In this document: in pieces, positions 62,485 to 64,000 of the stretch
How the letters are laid out: each line of letters starts with the position of its first letter
Numbering within the stretch: position 1 is the stretch's first letter
Assembly: GCA_037577475.1 (NCBI GenBank)
Contig: CM075183.1
Span: forward strand, 20,289,781 to 20,353,780
From: Chaunax sp. Z400
Taxonomy: Eukaryota; Chordata; Actinopteri; Lophiiformes; Chaunacidae
DNA length: 64,000 nt
Direction of reading: 5' to 3'
Position numbers and translations under genes: made by a program
Notes under the pieces: generated by a model
What the model saw: the letters and a program-made list of their open reading frames with translations, nothing else
Told to the model about the DNA's origin: nothing
The model's database searches: none

Positions 62485-63662
62485 ATCGCTCCACGCCATC
62501 GGTCTCTCTCTCTCAGGCAAAACATGGGATCTTGGCGGCTCATTTGAGATGAACAGATAAGAGGGTTTTGTGGAAAGATGGAGGAAGACGGTATAGAGGA
62601 GCCTCTATATCACTGCGGTCGCATCGATGTCGACATAGAGGACGTATGGAAGGCTGTCAATCAATTGTGCTGTTCTATAACGAGTAAAATTAGTTGTCTT
62701 GGAAACAAGAGTTCAGTGGAGAGTCGAGACGCGACGCAGCTGAAGTAACAGGAGACGGACGAGTGGAGGCACAACAGACAGTAATATAAAGGTGCTGAAT
62801 GATGTAAAGATGAGGTGAACGAGCTTGTTTCAGACGCCATTCACAAACAGTAATTATAATATAAAACGAATGCTTCTTCCTGATAAACAACAGACAAGAC
62901 GTTCAGCCTGATCTCTCATCCAAACTGGAAAACAATCATGTTTGGAGGAGAAACATGACATCGTCTGGATTTACTTCCTCTGTCCCAATCACACCAGTTT
63001 AAGCTTTACTGGTTTCTCCTATGTTGTCCCCAAGCAGAGCTCTCGGTTTCCTTTTTTGGGCTGCAAAGTTTCCTTTTTCTCCCCCCCAAATAAAGCCAGG
63101 AAGCATGATGGGTGGGGGAAAAAAGAAGGGATGATATTATTTTGGAAAAGGATTTCAGGCAAACAGGAGAAGGAAGGAGGTGAGGAGGTGAGGAGGCGAG
63201 GAGGACGGCATGTGTTGTGACGGCTCTGCGTAGGAGGACTTGTCAGGTAGCCCACTGGATCTCAGCCACACCAAAACACAGAGACTACAAGAGACGTCCG
63301 GTCGACTCTGACTGTCCTGCATCTGAAGCTAATGTCTGACCACAGGTTCAAGACAGATTAGCTCGTTTTCAGCCAGAGTTGCGTTTTTTTTTAAACAGAA
63401 AAGCCTTTCTCGTATAAACGGATGGTCAAAAGGCGAAACAGTCCTCATGCAAACATGAAGTAAACATAGGACTGAACTGTTCGGACTTCCGGTCAGTGAT
63501 GAGAGAAAATCTAATGAGATCAATAGGTGGATGATGGGGGAGAGGTGGGAGGAAAAAACAAAACATGGCCGACCTTTAAAGCCCCAAAGCAAACAGTGAG
63601 GGATGGAGTAAATAAAGAAGTCTCTGACAAACACACCGTGTTTACCCTCCTCTTCACACTGA

Positions 63663-63716
63663 AGAGGGGAGGAGGAGGAGGAGGGAGGGAGGAGGAGGAG
63701 GGAGGGAGGCGGAAGG
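63663..63716. repeat. GGA/GGGA-rich purine tract
   Basis: Repeated GGAGGAGGAGG and GAGGGAGG units near the right edge. Purine-only low-complexity sequence with G-quadruplex potential. Confidence 0.9.
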
Positions 63717-63875
63717 GGGTGATAATGGGGTTTGAGTGTAAGTGACAGAGAGAGATTAGATGAGATTATATCCTAAGAGGAAATGGAAACTGAGGAGGGT
63801 GAGGATTAAATTATTATTATTATCACAAAGAAAGTTGTTTGATCAGTGAGAATACTTCAATAAAATACTACATCT

Positions 63876-63918
63876 TTTACTACTACTACTACTATTACTA
63901 CTACTATTGCTACTTAAT
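63876..63918. repeat. (TAC)n trinucleotide repeat
   Basis: Short imperfect TAC/TAT/TGC trinucleotide run near the right edge of the window. Confidence 0.85.
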
Positions 63919-64000
63919 GTAACTTTTACTACTGTTACTGATGCTTATACAACTACTCACAGTACTTTGACACGTCTTATACTCATTCTGTAGGTAATAG

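Overview
The window looks like a teleost, probably percomorph, nuclear genome. Genes are intron-rich with GT-AG introns of about 0.1 to 8 kb. (CA/TG)n microsatellites are very abundant, and there are fish-type MITEs, a tRNA-derived SINE and a Tc1/mariner relic. No prokaryotic features, rRNA, tRNA genes or CRISPR arrays were seen. All gene names come from reading the translated sequence and comparing it with remembered vertebrate families; no search was run.

Two genes lie tail to tail. (1) An insulin receptor substrate gene on the + strand, best called irs4. Coding exon 1 is 2595-6795. A 7.9 kb intron full of tandem repeats follows. Exon 2 starts at 14653 and supplies only the last two bases of the final codon, the stop and a roughly 3.1 kb 3'UTR, with AATAAA at 17783-17788. 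(2) A type IV collagen alpha-5 gene, col4a5, on the - strand. I placed 48 constitutive coding exons between 49611 and 26241. Their lengths sum to 4956 nt with consistent phases, covering the 7S cysteine cluster, the interrupted Gly-X-Y helix and the complete 12-cysteine NC1 domain. The signal-peptide exon was not found, so intron 1 very likely runs past the window end (more than 14.3 kb), and the expected head-to-head partner col4a6 is not visible.

Layout: 1-2040 intergenic, with an unexplained decayed ORF; 2041-2594 promoter and 5'UTR candidate; 2595-17805 irs4; 17806-24500 intergenic between the convergent 3' ends, with a MITE, a SINE head and a repeat copy; 24500-49611 col4a5; 49612-64000 col4a5 intron 1, with many microsatellites, a Tc1 relic and a further repeat copy. 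The tail-to-tail IRS4/COL4A5 order matches the human X-chromosome block and is one of three paralogous IRS-COL4 blocks (IRS1/COL4A3-A4, IRS2/COL4A1-A2, IRS4/COL4A5-A6). Irs4 is a cytoplasmic docking protein for insulin/IGF receptors. Alpha-5(IV) is secreted into basement membranes. Their linkage is ancestral and does not imply a shared pathway.

The most interesting signal is a pair of 9-nt micro-exons (31499-31507 and 29896-29904) inside the intron between the exons equivalent to human 41 and 42. Each is frame-preserving and adds one Gly-X-Y triplet, as the human kidney-type COL4A5 micro-exons do. I found no wholly new biological system.
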